A stretch of DNA of 64,000 nucleotides from VFJZ01 sp046598415 (GTDB lineage Bacteria > Actinomycetota > Thermoleophilia > Gaiellales > F1-60-MAGs149), in NCBI GenBank assembly GCA_046598415.1, contig JBKJIG010000024.1, positions 1 through 64,000 on the forward strand, written 5' to 3'. The notes beneath the pieces were generated by a model, which saw only the letters and a list, made by a program, of their open reading frames with translations, searched no databases and was not told the origin of the DNA. Of this stretch, positions 57,468-64,000 are shown piece after piece (position 1 is the first letter of the stretch; each line of letters starts with the position of its first letter). The position numbers and the translations under genes were made by a program.

Positions 57468-57716
57468 TCAGCGGCCGGGGCAGAGCGCCGGCTGCGTGAC
57501 ACAGGCGCCGTCCAGTGCGCGCGCCACCGGCGCCCGCAGGTGCCCGCCCGACCCGTGCGGGTAGAGCGACCAGGCGAGCGCCGCCAGGCCGCACAGCACC
57601 ACGGTCGCGAGCAGCCCCAGCCACACCAGGCTGACCTGCGGCAGGCGGGGCGCTCGCCGCGGACGCGGCGGCTCGGGAGGCGGCGGCGTGCCGCGGACGG
57701 GCGAAAGCGCAGGCAC
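57468..57716 (-). CDS. Small single-pass membrane protein
   Basis: An 82-residue protein with a Pro/Arg-rich cytoplasmic tail (PPPPEPPRPRRAPRLP), one membrane helix (VSLVWLGLLATVVLCGLAAL, about 28-48) and an outside segment with two Cys (GACVTQPALCPG). No family is recognised. Codon pattern and layout support a real gene; it ends 15 bp before trpS and diverges from the RpiR gene. Confidence 0.55.
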   Translation of the reverse strand: MPALSPVRGTPPPPEPPRPRRAPRLPQVSLVWLGLLATVVLCGLAALAWSLYPHGSGGHLRAPVARALDGACVTQPALCPGR

Positions 57717-57755
57717 TCACCTTCGTTCTCGACCGCCGCAGGGGACGGCTTGAGC

Positions 57756-57761
57756 TACATT
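57756..57761 (+). promoter_or_regulatory. Candidate leaderless -10 for the RpiR operon
   Basis: TACATT ends 7 nt before ATG 57769. Confidence 0.45.
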
Positions 57762-57768
57762 CGGCCGG

Positions 57769-58590
57769 ATGGCGGATCTCGCAGGCATCATCGCCCGGCA
57801 CGACGCCGACTTCTCGCCGAACGACCGGCGGATCGCGCAGCACGTGCTCGCGCACCTGGACGATGTCGCATTCGCCTCGGCCGACGACCTGGCTGCGGCG
57901 ATCGGCGTCTCGAAGGCGGCGGTGGTGCGGTTCGGCGCGCGGCTCGGCCTGGGCGGCTTCGGCGGCCTGCAGGAAGCGGCTGCGGCAGGCGTCCGCAAGC
58001 GCCTCGATCCGCACGACGGCGGCGCCGACACGCTGCCGGCCCGCTGGCACCAGGCCGTGATCGACGACCTCGAGCGATCGATGGCCGAGACCGGGCCCGA
58101 GACGATCGACCGGGCGGCCGCCATTCTCGACAGCGGCGAGGGCTGGCTGCACGTGTTCGGGCAGCGCGCGTCGGCGGCGGTGGCCGAGTACGCGTACTTC
58201 CTGCTCAACCCGATCATCCCGAACGTGCTGCGCGTGGAGGCGGGGGAGAGCGCTCTGGCCGACCACCTGCTCGACATCGGCCCCGAGGATCGGCTGCTCG
58301 CCGTGACGTTCCGGCGCTACGCCAAGGTGACCACCGAGGTCGTCGACTACTTCGCCGACGCCGGCGCACCGGTGGTGGTCGTCACCGACTCGCGCACGGC
58401 ACCGGCCGCGGCCCGCGCCACCGAGGTGCTGGTGTGCAGCGACGACACGCCCGGGCCCTTCCCGACAGCCGTGCCGGGCGTGTTCCTGCTCGAGGTGCTC
58501 GCGAACGCGCTCGTGGCCCGCAACCCGGAGCGCGCCGAGCGTCGCCGCGGCGATGCGGAGCGTGTCTGGGGCCGGTTCGGGACATACTGA
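57769..58590 (+). CDS. MurR/RpiR-family transcriptional regulator
   Basis: A 273-residue regulator with an N-terminal RpiR helix-turn-helix (about 5-75; SADDLAAAIGVSKAAVVRF) and a C-terminal SIS domain (about 110-250) that usually binds a sugar phosphate or amino-sugar phosphate. In the SIS domain HVFGQRASAAVAEYAY and LLAVTFRRYAKVTTEV are the two sugar-phosphate loops. It ends 4 bp before a HisC-like gene and heads a three-gene unit, so it likely controls it or is autoregulated. Confidence 0.88.
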   Translation: MADLAGIIARHDADFSPNDRRIAQHVLAHLDDVAFASADDLAAAIGVSKAAVVRFGARLGLGGFGGLQEAAAAGVRKRLDPHDGGADTLPARWHQAVIDDLERSMAETGPETIDRAAAILDSGEGWLHVFGQRASAAVAEYAYFLLNPIIPNVLRVEAGESALADHLLDIGPEDRLLAVTFRRYAKVTTEVVDYFADAGAPVVVVTDSRTAPAAARATEVLVCSDDTPGPFPTAVPGVFLLEVLANALVARNPERAERRRGDAERVWGRFGTY

Positions 58591-58594
58591 CGGC

Positions 58595-59656
58595 GTGAGC
58601 GATCCGCTTCGGCACGTCCATCCCTGGCTGCGCGACGCGCCGGTGTTCGCCGTCGGCGAGCCCCCGTCCGGCATGTTGCGCCTCGATCTCAACGAGGGCG
58701 CGTACGGTCCGACGCCGTCGGCCCGCGCCGCGCTCGAGGCCGCCTCGCCCGACCTGCACCGCTACCCCGACCCGATCGGCGGGCACGGCCTCCGCGCCGC
58801 CCTGGCCGAGCGCCTCGGCGTCGACCCGTCGTCGTTGCTGTTCGGGGCCGGGTCGAACTCGCTGCAGAGCCTGCTGATCCGGCTCGCGGCCGGTCCCGGC
58901 CGGCGTGTCGTCTACTCGTGGCCCGGGTTCCCGACGTTCGGCTGGGCCGCGTCCCGCTGCGGTGCGATCCCCGTGCCGGTGCCCACCCGCGCCGACGGCT
59001 CCGACGATCTCGAGGCGCTCGCGGCAGCCGCCCGCGACGCCGCCGTGGTGGTGCTCGCGACACCCAACAATCCGACCGGCCGCGTCATCACCGAGGGGCT
59101 GGAGGAGTTCGTCGCCCAGATCGAGTCCCAGGCGCTGGTGCTGCTCGACGAGGCGTACCACGAGTACGCGCCGCCGCGTGTGACGGGGCTCGACCTGTTC
59201 CACGACGGCCACGAGGTGGTCGTGCTGCGCACGTTCTCCAAAGCCTGGGGCCTCGCCGGCGCGCGCATCGGCTACGCCATCATGGATCCCGCCCTGCAGG
59301 CCGTCGCGCGCTCGGCGCAGGACACGTTCGAGGTCTCGGCGGCGACCTTCATGGCCGCGACGGCGTCGCTCGCCGACGCCGACGTGATCGCCGGACGCGT
59401 CGCCGAGAACGCGCGGGTGCGCGACCGGTTGGAGGTGTTGTTCGCCGATCTCGGCGTCGACTGCTGGCCGTCGGCGACCAACTTCGTGTGCGCGAAGCCA
59501 CCCGACCCCGATGCCTTCGCGGCCCACCTGGAGGAGCGCGGCATCCTGGTGCGGCCCGCCGCCGTGTTCGGCGCGCCGGACCGGGTGCGCATCGGCGTCC
59601 CGGCCGAGCCGGAGGCCGATCGCGTGCTCGCGGCCATCCGCTCCGCGCTCGCGTGA
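58595..59656 (+). CDS. HisC-like class I/II aminotransferase (second copy)
   Basis: A 353-residue PLP aminotransferase of the histidinol-phosphate aminotransferase group. LDLNEGAYGPTPSA opens the fold, TPNNPTG and LLDEAYHEY form the cofactor pocket, and RTFSKAWGLAGARIGYA holds the PLP lysine. A HisC is already present in the HisC-HisB fusion, so this copy may serve another amino acid. GTG 58595 follows the RpiR stop by 4 bp, and the stop overlaps the hydrolase gene as GTGA. Confidence 0.88.
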   Translation: MSDPLRHVHPWLRDAPVFAVGEPPSGMLRLDLNEGAYGPTPSARAALEAASPDLHRYPDPIGGHGLRAALAERLGVDPSSLLFGAGSNSLQSLLIRLAAGPGRRVVYSWPGFPTFGWAASRCGAIPVPVPTRADGSDDLEALAAAARDAAVVVLATPNNPTGRVITEGLEEFVAQIESQALVLLDEAYHEYAPPRVTGLDLFHDGHEVVVLRTFSKAWGLAGARIGYAIMDPALQAVARSAQDTFEVSAATFMAATASLADADVIAGRVAENARVRDRLEVLFADLGVDCWPSATNFVCAKPPDPDAFAAHLEERGILVRPAAVFGAPDRVRIGVPAEPEADRVLAAIRSALA

Positions 59657-60684
59657 GGGCCGTCGCCGACCTGGTCGACGCGCTCGTCGAGCGCGGCACG
59701 GTGCCCGGCGCGCAGCTGGCCGTGGCCGATGCGAGCGGCGTGGTGTTCCGCCACTGCGCGGGCCATGCCGACCGCTCCAAGACGATGCCGGTCGACGGCA
59801 CGACGCGGTTCGCGCTCGCCTCGCTGACGAAGCCGCTGATCGCGGCGGCGGCGCTGGTGGCGGCCGAGGAGGGCTCGCTCGGCCTGGACGAGCCGGTGGC
59901 GGCGCACGTGCCGCAGGCGGCCGCACACATCACGTCGCGGATGCTGCTCGCGCACTACGGCGGCCTGCCCGAGGGACTCGCGGTCGACCCGCTGCCGTGG
60001 CCGCAGCTGCGCGACCGGTACGCGGCGACCGTCCCCGACCGGCCGCCGGGCGAGCGCCGGGTCTACTCCAACCCGGCCTACGCGCTGGCCGGCGCGGCGA
60101 TCGAGCACGCCACCGGCATCGGCATCGAGACGTACCTGCGCGAGGCGGTGCTCGAGCCGCTCGGCATGACCGCGACGTCGCTCGGGTTGCCGGCCGGCGT
60201 CGACGGCGCCTGGGTGCGCGACGCGGGCCTCTTCTCGCCCGGCGTGCAGCTGTTCAACAGCGACTGGTTCCGCGCCACGCCGATGCCGCAGTCGGCCGGA
60301 TGGTCGACCGCCGACGACTACGCGCGGTTCCTCGGCTGCCTGCTGGCAGAGGGCGCGCCGATCCTGGCGCCCGAGACGGTGGCCGAGATGTTCACCAACC
60401 AGGGCGGTCCGCTATCCGGCGGCGTGGAGTCGTTCATGACGTGGCCGGTGGCAGACTGGGCGGTCGGCCTGGAGCTCCGCGACGAGAAGGCGAAGCACTG
60501 GACGGGCACGGCCCTGTCGGACCGCGCCGCCACGCACTTCGGCGCGTCGGGCACGCTCTGCTTCGCCGACCCCGCCCACGGCGTGGCGGCGGCGCTGCTG
60601 TGCAACCGCGGGACCTATTCCGGATGGATGCTCACGGCCGGCGCCTGGCCGGACATCGTGAGCGCCATCGTCACCTCTTGCTGA
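59653..60684 (+). CDS. Beta-lactamase-fold serine hydrolase
   Basis: A 343-residue class C beta-lactamase/esterase-type protein. ASLTKPL gives the Ser-x-x-Lys motif, YSNPAYALAG the Tyr-x-Asn motif, and HFGASGT the third box. There is no signal peptide, so it should act in the cytoplasm, unlike true beta-lactamases. Members include D-amino-acid peptidases, esterases and amidases. GTG 59653 is coupled to the aminotransferase. Its end overlaps the convergent exported-protein gene by 14 bp. Confidence 0.87.
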   Translation: MRAVADLVDALVERGTVPGAQLAVADASGVVFRHCAGHADRSKTMPVDGTTRFALASLTKPLIAAAALVAAEEGSLGLDEPVAAHVPQAAAHITSRMLLAHYGGLPEGLAVDPLPWPQLRDRYAATVPDRPPGERRVYSNPAYALAGAAIEHATGIGIETYLREAVLEPLGMTATSLGLPAGVDGAWVRDAGLFSPGVQLFNSDWFRATPMPQSAGWSTADDYARFLGCLLAEGAPILAPETVAEMFTNQGGPLSGGVESFMTWPVADWAVGLELRDEKAKHWTGTALSDRAATHFGASGTLCFADPAHGVAAALLCNRGTYSGWMLTAGAWPDIVSAIVTSC

Positions 60685-61390
60685 ACTTCACCGTCAGGGT
60701 CAGCGTCCGCCGGAGCCACAGCGACTTGTCGGTCGGCACGAACACCATCCGGTAGCGGTAGGTGCCGCTCTTCCGGTGGACGACGGCGAAGTTGAAGGTG
60801 CCGTTCGACCGAATCCGCTGCGCGGCGATGGTGGCGTACTTCTTCGAGCCCGGCCCGCGCCGCTTGAGCAGCATGCGGCCCGCGGTGCGAGGCTGCGGAA
60901 CGTCGACGATGCCCTTGATCCGGTACGGCTGACCGCGCTGGACGAGCTTGGTGGTGAGCTCGATGCTCGGACCGATGCCGAGCACGATCGGGACGGCATC
61001 GGCCGCGGACAGACCGGCGACGACCGGGTCGGTCGGCCGGGCCACGTCGGCGACGATGGTGTACGAGTGGGCCGGCACGAATCTCCGCACGAAGCTGCCG
61101 TCGGCGAGCGTCACGACGTCGGCCAGCGGCCGCACCGGCTCGCCCGCGTGCGTGATGGTGCCGAGGTGGACGATCGTCCCGGCGGGCGGAACGACACCGT
61201 TGTCGTTGACGACGGCTCCGCGGAGCACGACCGCGTTCGCGAACGGGGCGGTGTACAGCTTCACCCCTGCAGTCGTGACGCCGCCCGGGGTGACGGCCCT
61301 GGTGTCGTCGAGTTCGATCCCGATGGTGGCCGCATGGGCGGGGGCTGCGAGCAGGGCTCCGCCGGCGGCGATGAGGAGGATTGTGCGCAC
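60671..61390 (-). CDS. Exported beta-rich protein of unknown function
   Basis: A 239-residue protein with a signal peptide (TILLIAAGGALLAAPAHA, about 3-21). The mature part looks like two immunoglobulin-like or fibronectin-like beta domains (about 25-125 and 130-239), the second with RSNGTFNFAVVHRKSGTYRY, a pattern seen in surface-associated domains. It starts at GTG 61390 with TAGACT 7 nt upstream. It is divergent from the subtilase gene and may belong with it at the cell surface. Confidence 0.72.
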   Translation of the reverse strand: MRTILLIAAGGALLAAPAHAATIGIELDDTRAVTPGGVTTAGVKLYTAPFANAVVLRGAVVNDNGVVPPAGTIVHLGTITHAGEPVRPLADVVTLADGSFVRRFVPAHSYTIVADVARPTDPVVAGLSAADAVPIVLGIGPSIELTTKLVQRGQPYRIKGIVDVPQPRTAGRMLLKRRGPGSKKYATIAAQRIRSNGTFNFAVVHRKSGTYRYRMVFVPTDKSLWLRRTLTLTVKFSKR

Positions 61391-61397
61391 GTCACGC

Positions 61398-61403
61398 AGT
61401 CTA
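61398..61403 (-). promoter_or_regulatory. Candidate leaderless -10 for the exported protein
   Basis: Minus-strand TAGACT ends 7 nt before GTG 61390. Confidence 0.45.
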
Positions 61404-61468
61404 CGGGAGAGACGCGGATTCGTCAGGTTCTCGCAGAATCGTCCGGGGTCGATCCCTACCGATCGAAC

Positions 61469-61474
61469 TACACT
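61469..61474 (+). promoter_or_regulatory. Candidate leaderless -10 for the subtilase gene
   Basis: TACACT ends 8 nt before ATG 61483. GAGGAG also lies directly before the ATG, so a very short leader with a ribosome-binding site is possible instead. Confidence 0.4.
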
Positions 61475-61482
61475 GCGAGGAG

Positions 61483-63231
61483 ATGAAGGCCGCCCGGAAA
61501 CGCATGTCGGGCGTCACGTTCGCGGTGGCGCTGCTCGCGGCCCTCACGTCGGTCGCACACGCCGGCGTGCGCCCCGGCGGCGGTGCCGGACCGTTCGCCG
61601 ACGGCGCCCGGCCGGCCGCGCGGCTGGCCGTGCCGTTCGGCGCGCCCGACGGCTACCTGTTCACCGTGCGCCCCGCGGCCGCGGCCGCGATGCGCGCGGC
61701 GGGCGCCACGCAGCTGATGGCCGATGCCGGCATCTGGCGCGTCCCCGGAGCGGCGGGCGCAGCGCTCGCGACGCGGCTCAGCGCGTCGGACGATCTCGTC
61801 GCCGTCGACCGCAACGCGCGCCGGCAGACCCGCGCCGCCGACCCGCTGCGCGCCGCCCAGTACGCGTTCTCGACCATCCACCTGCCGCCGACGGCGCCGG
61901 CGCCGAAGCGCCGCATCCTGATCATCGACACCGGGCTCGACGTCACCCATCCCGACATCGCCGCGCGCGCCCCGGGCACGACCGTGGCCGCGAACCGCCA
62001 GGACGTGACGGGCACCGACGGCAACGTCGAGTGGCACGGCACGGCCGTCGCCTCCACCATCGGCGCCGCCGTCAACGGCGCGGGTGGCCAGGGCATCTAC
62101 CCGGCGGCCACCATCGCCATGTGGGATGCCAGCGTGCACCCGCTCGGTTCCTGTGCGCCCGGCGGCTGTATCGACGGCGCCGAGGTCGTCAAGGGCCTCG
62201 ACTGGGCGATCGCGCAGCACTACGACATCGTGACGATGTCGCTCGGTTCCTCGCAGCCCGTGTACGCGGAGTTCCTCGCCGTCGAGCGCGCGATCGCGCA
62301 CGGCATCCTGGTCGTGGCGGCCGCCGGCAACGAGGCGCAGGATCCGGTCGACCCGAACCCGCTCTCGTACCCGGCCGCCTACGAGCACGTGCTCAGCGTC
62401 GCTGCGTCCGACTCGACGGGCTCGTGGGCGCCGTTCTCGAACTTCAATGCGACGAATGACGTGTCGGCTCCGGGTGTCGGCGTCTACGCCGCCATCGCCA
62501 AGGGCTTCGACGTCGCCGGCGGCGGCACGCCGACGTGCGATCCGCTGCCCGGTGCGACGCAGCCGGGCTGGTGCCAGGTCGACGGCACCAGCTTCGCGGC
62601 GCCCATCGCCGCCGCGGCCGCGGCCTGGATCTGGTCGGCGCGGCGCGGCCTGACGTCGTTCCAGCTGGCCGACGTGCTGCGCGGGGGCGCGCGTCCGGGC
62701 AAGGGTCAGAGCGGTGGCTACGACACGCACTTCGGCTTCGGCCTGGTCGACGTCACACGCTCGCTGCAGGTGAAGCCGCTGACGCCCGACGTCCTGGAGC
62801 CGAACGGCGACATACCGATGATCAACGGCAAGGCGGGTTTCGGCAAGGCGCAGCGCGCCGTGCTGCGGGCCAGCCAGCGCACCGCCCGGGTCTCGGCCTC
62901 CGCCGACTTCGCCGAGGACTACGAGGACGTCTACCGCGTCGACCTGCCGCGCGGGGCGAAGCGGCTGAAGGTGGCGCTGCGGCATCGCGGCTCGGGCCGC
63001 CGTGCCGACGACCTGAACGTCTGCGTCTGGGCGTCGACCGTGCGGCACGTCCAGATCGAGGACGCGAGGTCGGTGAAGGCGCTGCTCGGCTGCTCGAAGC
63101 AGAAGGGGGCGAGCTCCGACTCGCTCACGATCAAGCTGAAGCGCGGCACGAGGCGCGTCTACGTCGACGTGTACGCGCCGCGGACGAGCAGGTTCTCCGA
63201 CCGCTACACGCTCACCCTGTCGCGGTCGTAA
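61483..63231 (+). CDS. Exported subtilisin-like (S8) serine protease
   Basis: A 582-residue secreted protease. A signal peptide (about 1-28) is followed by a short propeptide-like region (about 30-130). The S8 domain (about 135-430) has all three catalytic motifs: ILIIDTGLDVTHPD (Asp), VEWHGTAVAST (His) and GTSFAAPIAAAAA (Ser). The C-terminal part (about 450-582) resembles a pre-peptidase C-terminal beta domain. Cys residues near SCAPGGC and PTCDPLP may form disulfides. ATG 61483 is used; an ATG at 61504 is also possible. Confidence 0.92.
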   Translation: MKAARKRMSGVTFAVALLAALTSVAHAGVRPGGGAGPFADGARPAARLAVPFGAPDGYLFTVRPAAAAAMRAAGATQLMADAGIWRVPGAAGAALATRLSASDDLVAVDRNARRQTRAADPLRAAQYAFSTIHLPPTAPAPKRRILIIDTGLDVTHPDIAARAPGTTVAANRQDVTGTDGNVEWHGTAVASTIGAAVNGAGGQGIYPAATIAMWDASVHPLGSCAPGGCIDGAEVVKGLDWAIAQHYDIVTMSLGSSQPVYAEFLAVERAIAHGILVVAAAGNEAQDPVDPNPLSYPAAYEHVLSVAASDSTGSWAPFSNFNATNDVSAPGVGVYAAIAKGFDVAGGGTPTCDPLPGATQPGWCQVDGTSFAAPIAAAAAAWIWSARRGLTSFQLADVLRGGARPGKGQSGGYDTHFGFGLVDVTRSLQVKPLTPDVLEPNGDIPMINGKAGFGKAQRAVLRASQRTARVSASADFAEDYEDVYRVDLPRGAKRLKVALRHRGSGRRADDLNVCVWASTVRHVQIEDARSVKALLGCSKQKGASSDSLTIKLKRGTRRVYVDVYAPRTSRFSDRYTLTLSRS

Positions 63232-63236
63232 CGGCC

Positions 63237-63734
63237 GTGCAACCGCGCGTCTTCTGCCCGTTCTGCGCCGTGCGGCTCGGTCCGGTCACGGGCTCGGCCC
63301 AGGACTGCCCATGCTGCGGCCGGCCGTTCTACCACAATGCCGCGCCCTGCTCGGCCGTGCTGGTCGAGGACCACGGCCGGCTGCTGCTGGCGCGCCGGGC
63401 CGGCGACCCGGGCGCCGGCCTGTGGGATCTGCCCGGCGGCTTCTGCGAGCCGGGGGAGACGCCCGAGGAGTGCGCCGTCCGCGAGCTCCGCGAGGAGACC
63501 GGAGCCGACATCGAGGTGACCGGGTTCCTGGCGCACCTGGTCGACACGTACGGTCCCGGCGGCGACCCGACGCTCAACACCGTCTTCCGCGCGCGGCTGG
63601 TCGGTGCACCGGTCCTGACGGCGGCGGACGACGTGGCCGAGCTGCGCTGGTTCGGGCCGGACGAGCTGCCGCCGCGCGTCGAGATCGCATTCGCGAACAC
63701 GGCCGAGGCGCTGCGCCTGTGGCGTGACGCCTGA
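63237..63734 (+). CDS. NUDIX hydrolase with N-terminal zinc ribbon
   Basis: A 165-residue protein. VFCPFCAVRL and CPCCGRPFYHN form a four-Cys zinc ribbon at the N-terminus, and the NUDIX box is GGFCEPGETPEECAVRELRE with EETGA following, matching GX5EX7REUXEEXGU. This pairing resembles NADH pyrophosphatase-like or ADP-ribose-type hydrolases. GTG 63237 follows the subtilase stop by 5 bp, so they may be co-transcribed. The exact nucleotide substrate is unknown. Confidence 0.9.
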   Translation: MQPRVFCPFCAVRLGPVTGSAQDCPCCGRPFYHNAAPCSAVLVEDHGRLLLARRAGDPGAGLWDLPGGFCEPGETPEECAVRELREETGADIEVTGFLAHLVDTYGPGGDPTLNTVFRARLVGAPVLTAADDVAELRWFGPDELPPRVEIAFANTAEALRLWRDA

Positions 63735-63781
63735 CGGCATTTGCAGGGACGCGCCACGCGGCGCAGAATCCACTCGTCCGC

Positions 63782-63976
63782 ATGGAGTGGCAGGAATGGA
63801 ACGATCTGTCGGCCCCCGAGCTGGCCGACGAGGACGACTTCGACGCTTGGTTCGCGTCCGGTTTCCGGACGCTCGAGATCTATCTCGCCCGGCACGCCGC
63901 GTTCGACGCGTGGTGCCGTGACCAGTTCCGCCGCTACGGGGCCGAGCCCGGCCCACCGACGTCTACCGCAGGATGA
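63782..63976 (+). CDS. Small acidic protein of unknown function
   Basis: A 64-residue frame, MEWQEWNDLSAPELADEDD at the start, rich in acidic and aromatic residues and with a central helix. No family recognised. Its end overlaps an inverted repeat. Coding is probable from composition but unproven. Confidence 0.45.
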   Translation: MEWQEWNDLSAPELADEDDFDAWFASGFRTLEIYLARHAAFDAWCRDQFRRYGAEPGPPTSTAG

Positions 63977-63991
63977 TCGACCGGTAGACGT
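63959..63991. terminator. Inverted repeat at the window end
   Basis: ACGTCTACCG (63959-63968) is repeated inverted as CGGTAGACGT (63982-63991), a perfect 10-bp stem with a 13-nt loop. It overlaps the end of the small acidic frame and could be a terminator between convergent genes. Confidence 0.5.
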
Positions 63992-64000
63992 CCGTCGGCG
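63965..64000 (-). CDS. Possible C-terminal end of a gene running in from the right
   Basis: On the minus strand the last bases read as a frame ending PTDVYRSIILR then TAG at 63967-63965. The codons look natural for this genome, but only eleven are visible. It would make the inverted repeat part of a coding end. Confidence 0.25.

Noticed and set aside
59653..60684. A secreted beta-lactamase giving antibiotic resistance
   Set aside because: No signal peptide, and it is coupled to a cytoplasmic aminotransferase; the fold is shared by many esterases and peptidases.

Overview
The window is high-GC actinobacterial DNA that reads as two unlike pieces joined at about 7.10-7.15 kb. Positions 1-7102 look Nocardioidaceae-like (inference from protein style): 5' part of tyrS, a TIGR03086 protein, a 3-methyladenine DNA glycosylase, argH, and the glycerol genes glpD, glpF and glpK. 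Most of these starts carry Shine-Dalgarno sequences. From 7148 onward the genes look like a deep-branching actinobacterium of the Thermoleophilia type (inference), with a second, different argH only 6 kb from the first. Most transcription-unit heads there have no leader: a TANNNT or GATACW hexamer lies 6-9 nt before the start codon. Three tandem 9-bp repeats sit exactly at the boundary. A chimeric contig or a recent insertion would both explain this.

Layout of the main part. 7.1-11.7 kb: arginine and lysine synthesis (argG divergent from argR-argH-lysA). 11.8-14.8 kb: paired short palindromes, a PilZ protein, a bicupin, a GNAT enzyme and an unknown gene. 14.8-19.5 kb: a tightly overlapping histidine operon, trpR-like - hisG - hisC/hisB fusion - hisH - hisF - hisIE, with a perfect palindrome over the first promoter. 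hisA lies just beyond it, back to back with a thioesterase gene. The separate PHP-type phosphatase at 37.4 kb could supply the histidinol-phosphate phosphatase; hisD is not in the window. 20.8-27.3 kb: a Cys/Met-metabolism PLP enzyme, exported proteins, a CorA-like channel, a cation/proton antiporter and an M24 protein. 27.4-33.8 kb: a structured leader and a B12-dependent ribonucleotide reductase, an ABC exporter and dapB.

33.9-38.2 kb: a drug/metabolite exporter, a lipoprotein, a PAS-GGDEF-HD-GYP cyclic-di-GMP enzyme and the PHP phosphatase. 38.3-45.2 kb: an SOS mutagenesis region. dnaE2 and imuB (followed by a DUF6504 gene) each have a perfect CGAAC-N4-GTTCG LexA box exactly 14 bp before a GTG start. 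A vapBC module shares the dnaE2 box region. 45.2-54.3 kb: a threonine-synthase-like enzyme, a degenerate deacetylase-like membrane protein, a TadG/vWA protein and a 1589-residue coiled-coil protein. 54.3-64 kb: an AI-2E-family permease and an SDR sharing one operator, trpS, an RpiR - HisC-like - serine hydrolase operon, two exported proteins including a subtilase, and a NUDIX hydrolase.

I saw no rRNA, tRNA, CRISPR array, prophage or insertion sequence. No gene-free stretch exceeds 300 bases; the longest (56240-56465, 49346-49563, 27341-27538, 11674-11861) are described below. All functions come from reading motifs, not from database searches.
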